From: Phycisphaeraceae bacterium
GTDB taxonomy: Bacteria; Planctomycetota; Phycisphaerae; Phycisphaerales; Zrk34
Length of the DNA stretch: 64,000 nucleotides
Direction of reading: 5' to 3'
Assembly (NCBI GenBank): GCA_028282805.1
Contig: JANQHD010000028.1
Location: 1 to 64,000, forward strand
Positions 61,960-64,000 of the stretch are shown here, piece after piece. The position numbers and the translations under genes were made by a program. Position 1 is the first letter of the stretch, and each line of letters opens with the position of its first letter. The notes under the pieces are model-generated. The model was not told where the DNA came from. It did not search any database and saw nothing but the letters and a program-made list of their open reading frames with translations.

Positions 61960-62175
61960 CACTCAGTTTTGCGAGAAGCCGGACTTCGAGGTCAGCAACC
62001 CTTCGCTATCGATTCGGCAGCCTTCCCGGCCCTCGATCATGGGCCATAAAAGACACATAAAAGGAAGCATTCTACTTTTCGTAGTGATCCAACGGAAGCG
62101 CGGCCCCTCGGCTCCTACGGGATCAAGAAGTAGAACGTTCCTTTTCTTTTCCACCTTCTTCTTCTCCGACAGATT

Positions 62176-62200
62176 GATCGTTTTTAGTCTAAAAACTATA
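62176..62200. repeat. AT-rich palindrome family, copy h (one arm diverged)
   Basis: GATCGTTTTTAG, T, CTAAAAACTATA. Confidence 0.75.
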
Positions 62201-62418
62201 AGTGACCACCGGGACAAAGCCATGGCTGGACAGGCCGATTAGGTTGGGAACGGCGCACGTGCTGGCCTTTCACCCTTCAGCACTTCCACCCTTCAGCGCG
62301 TCGTGTGCGTGGATTTTACGAGACGCACCGTCCCAAGCACGATCACGCGCGATCGTGGTGTGTCTCGGAACCTCGATGCGCCTGACACGCTCGCCAACCG
62401 CGACGCCTCACGCAAGTT

Positions 62419-62443
62419 AATCGTTTTTAGACTAAAACCTATA
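62419..62443. repeat. AT-rich palindrome family, copy i (diverged)
   Basis: AATCGTTTTTAG, A, CTAAAACCTATA. Confidence 0.7.
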
Positions 62444-62569
62444 AGCGGTCGCGGGACAAAGCGATGGCTGGGCAGGCCGGTCCCGTTGGGGGCGGTGCGT
62501 GGGCTGGCCTTCTACGCCCTACACCCTGTACCCCTCGTGTTTCACCGCGCGCGACACCCCATGCAGTTT

Positions 62570-62594
62570 AATCGTTTTTAGACTAAAAACTATA
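62570..62594. repeat. AT-rich palindrome family, copy j (one arm diverged)
   Basis: AATCGTTTTTAG, A, CTAAAAACTATA. About 90 bases from the end of the glycosylase-like gene. Confidence 0.75.
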
Positions 62595-62685
62595 AGGCAG
62601 TCATAAAACTAGAAAACGACCCCGAAACAAGCCGGTGACCGGGTGGGCGGGGCGGGCCGGTCGGCGCCGGCGTCCGTTCGGCCTT

Positions 62686-63363
62686 TCAGTCCTGCAACAG
62701 CCGGCTCGCCAACGCCCATGCGCCGGCCATCTTATCCTGACCGACGCGCGCCGCCGGGTGGTACGCGGCCACGACGTGGATGCCGATGCCGTTGACCGGA
62801 ATCGGCTGTTTTCGATCCCGGCGTTCAGCGTGTTCGCCCGCAATGACCCCGGCCCCCAAGGCCTCTTGGGCGCATTGCCACGCGTCGCTTCCCATACAAA
62901 CCAGCACGCGCAAATGGGGCATGTGCGCCAGCACGAACTTGAGCACGCGGGCGCCGTATGCCAGCCCTTCACTTTCATTGGGTAACCGGCCGCTGGTTTC
63001 ACCGTCGCCGCGCAGCATGTTGGCCAGCGCCGAGCCGTAGAGCAGGCCGCAACGCTGCGGCGTCGACGCGCGGCACAGGCCGTGCGCCTTGATCATTCGT
63101 TCAAGGTTGGTGTTTGTCTTGCTGCCGGGCCGGCGGGTGCCCGACGGTTCGTGGTGGTAGGGACGCGGGTCACTCGCGTCCCACCGTTGGTGGATCAGCG
63201 AACTGGGCGCGAAGTCCTTGGCCAGCAGCAGCGCGTGCCCGTTCCAATCGCCGTACAGGCTTTCGGTGCCGTACAGCCGGGGCTCGTTGGGCATCAACCG
63301 GTGGGCGTTGTCGTAGCCCGCCAGTTGGTGCTGCGTGATCCAGTCCGGTAGCGGTGGCGTCAT
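62686..63363 (-). CDS. Uracil-DNA-glycosylase-like protein
   Basis: A 225-residue protein. HALLLAKDFAPSSL in the first third, LYGSALANMLRGDG in the middle and IHVVAAYHPAARVGQDKMAG near the end correspond in order to the motifs of uracil-DNA-glycosylase superfamily proteins, where the last histidine contacts the uracil. The usual GExPG motif is not clear, so enzymatic activity on uracil is not assured. The ATG at 63363 with GGGGA upstream is taken; the open frame continues upstream but the residues there look non-coding. Confidence 0.6.
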   Translation of the reverse strand: MTPPLPDWITQHQLAGYDNAHRLMPNEPRLYGTESLYGDWNGHALLLAKDFAPSSLIHQRWDASDPRPYHHEPSGTRRPGSKTNTNLERMIKAHGLCRASTPQRCGLLYGSALANMLRGDGETSGRLPNESEGLAYGARVLKFVLAHMPHLRVLVCMGSDAWQCAQEALGAGVIAGEHAERRDRKQPIPVNGIGIHVVAAYHPAARVGQDKMAGAWALASRLLQD

Positions 63364-63751
63364 GGTGTGAATCCCCGTAATCTCGTCAAACCGTGCCCTC
63401 TGGCTTTCATCGGTTGTCGGGTGCGGCGGCTTGAGCAAGCAGCGCATCCGGTTTCGAAGCAAACGCCCACCCCGTGGGCGGGCCTGTTCAACGCGTAATA
63501 GCGGGCTTAACACGGCGGCCACGTTGGTGCGCCGTGCGCACCGGCGCGCGAAGGGTGTTTTTGGTGCGTGAGCGGGGGTGGTTCTGTCGCGGCGCGCGCA
63601 CGGCGTCACTCGGGTGCGCGGCGGCGTGCGCGCTGACGGGTCACGCTGCGCACCACGGCTTCGCACGGGTGGGGGCAACCGTGTTTTGAGCTTGAAAACA
63701 AGGGCGGTGCGAACACCCGCGCGCCGCGACGCCGCGGTTGTGCGCGGGCGG
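63364..63751. other. Intergenic, no gene seen
   Basis: About 390 bases. It includes GTTTTGAG-CTTGAAAAC at 63683-63699, which matches the core of the AT-rich palindrome family at 13 of 17 positions and may be a degenerate copy. Confidence 0.5.
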
Positions 63752-64000
63752 TTATTCCGCGGCGTGCTCGGCGGCGTAAGCCTCGGCTTCGGCTTCCGTG
63801 AAACCCAACCACTCGAGCATCTGCTGTTCGTAGATCTGCTGGTGGTTGATGTTCGAAAAGTCGAGGCGCAGCTCGTTGATGACCTTGGTGCCCTGGCCGA
63901 TCCACTCGTTCCACGTCTGCGTGCAGTAGTGGTCGGCGATGAATCGGCCGATCGCACCCGGCAGCGGGGGGGTGGTGAGCTTGCCGCCGGCGCGGCCCGT
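63752..64000 (-). CDS. YggX-like Fe(II) trafficking protein (partial)
   Basis: The last 82 residues of a small protein whose start is beyond the right edge. GAIGRFIADHYCTQTWNEWI, GQGTKVINELRLDFSN and INHQQIYEQQMLEWLG align with the conserved C-terminal part of YggX (GxxIxxxVSxxAWxxWxxxQTMLINExRL). YggX protects iron-sulfur proteins from oxidative damage in enterobacteria. The end EAEAEAYAAEHAAE is longer than in the usual 90-residue YggX. Confidence 0.7.
   Translation of the reverse strand, partial: TGRAGGKLTTPPLPGAIGRFIADHYCTQTWNEWIGQGTKVINELRLDFSNINHQQIYEQQMLEWLGFTEAEAEAYAAEHAAE

Larger units (their letters stand above)
61963..62685. other. Repeat-rich intergenic region
   Basis: About 700 bases without a gene. 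It contains palindrome copies h, i and j, and two related units (62180-62290 and 62423-62530) that continue behind copies h and i as ACAAAGC-ATGGCTGG-CAGGCCG and GCTGGCCTT. The rest shows nothing recognisable. Confidence 0.65.

Overview
The window looks like a chromosome segment of a planctomycete, probably class Phycisphaerae. This is an inference from gene content: high-GC backbone genes, three secreted proteins with a PEP-CTERM tail, a dockerin pair, two formylglycine sulfatases, autotransporter-type beta-strand repeats and many large secreted proteins of unknown role. I have no direct taxonomic marker such as 16S rRNA.

Left edge and island (1-17.5 kb). After a partial FAD-linked oxidase and a tRNA-Asn with its terminator, base composition drops and accessory genes begin: a nucleotidyltransferase pseudogene, an orphan protein, an IS transposase, a 1,712-residue secreted repeat protein and a serine recombinase with a premature stop. 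They are followed by a complete type II-C CRISPR-Cas locus. A tracrRNA (minus strand) and cas9 (plus strand) are transcribed divergently, then come cas1, cas2 and a 38-repeat array. The tracrRNA anti-repeat covers the whole 36-nt repeat and shows that the crRNAs read on the minus strand, toward cas2. Each repeat carries a promoter-like sequence at the position known from Neisseria. The 37-bp segment just after the tRNA recurs at 17476 with 35 of 37 bases identical, so 479-17512 is a candidate integrated island.

Backbone 17.6-42.3 kb. This part holds a Ser/Thr kinase, a phosphoglycerate mutase, a sulfatase with an aldo/keto reductase, a lipase-like hydrolase, a zinc-ribbon membrane protein, an M3 peptidase, a PEP-CTERM protein, argininosuccinate synthase, a large helicase-nuclease, a PilZ protein and a two-gene glycogen/alpha-glucan degradation unit (GH15 plus debranching enzyme).

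ATP synthase (42.4-47.8 kb). Two AtpI-type proteins and subunits a, c, b, delta and alpha are in the usual order. Two things are unusual: a four-helix-bundle (23S rRNA intervening-sequence type) gene sits between delta and alpha inside perfect 20-bp inverted repeats, and gamma, beta and epsilon do not follow alpha.

Right part (48-64 kb). Genes are spaced further apart: SMI1/KNR4, a second sulfatase, a LuxR-type regulator, an NHL-repeat protein beside a PhnD-PQQ fusion, Nudix, SIMPL, RNHCP, a LamG PEP-CTERM protein, a GH172 (DUF2961) protein, a uracil-DNA-glycosylase-like protein and a partial YggX-like iron protein. The intergenic spaces carry a family of ten 25-bp AT-rich palindromes, a REP-like GC-rich palindrome and 7-mer tandem arrays.
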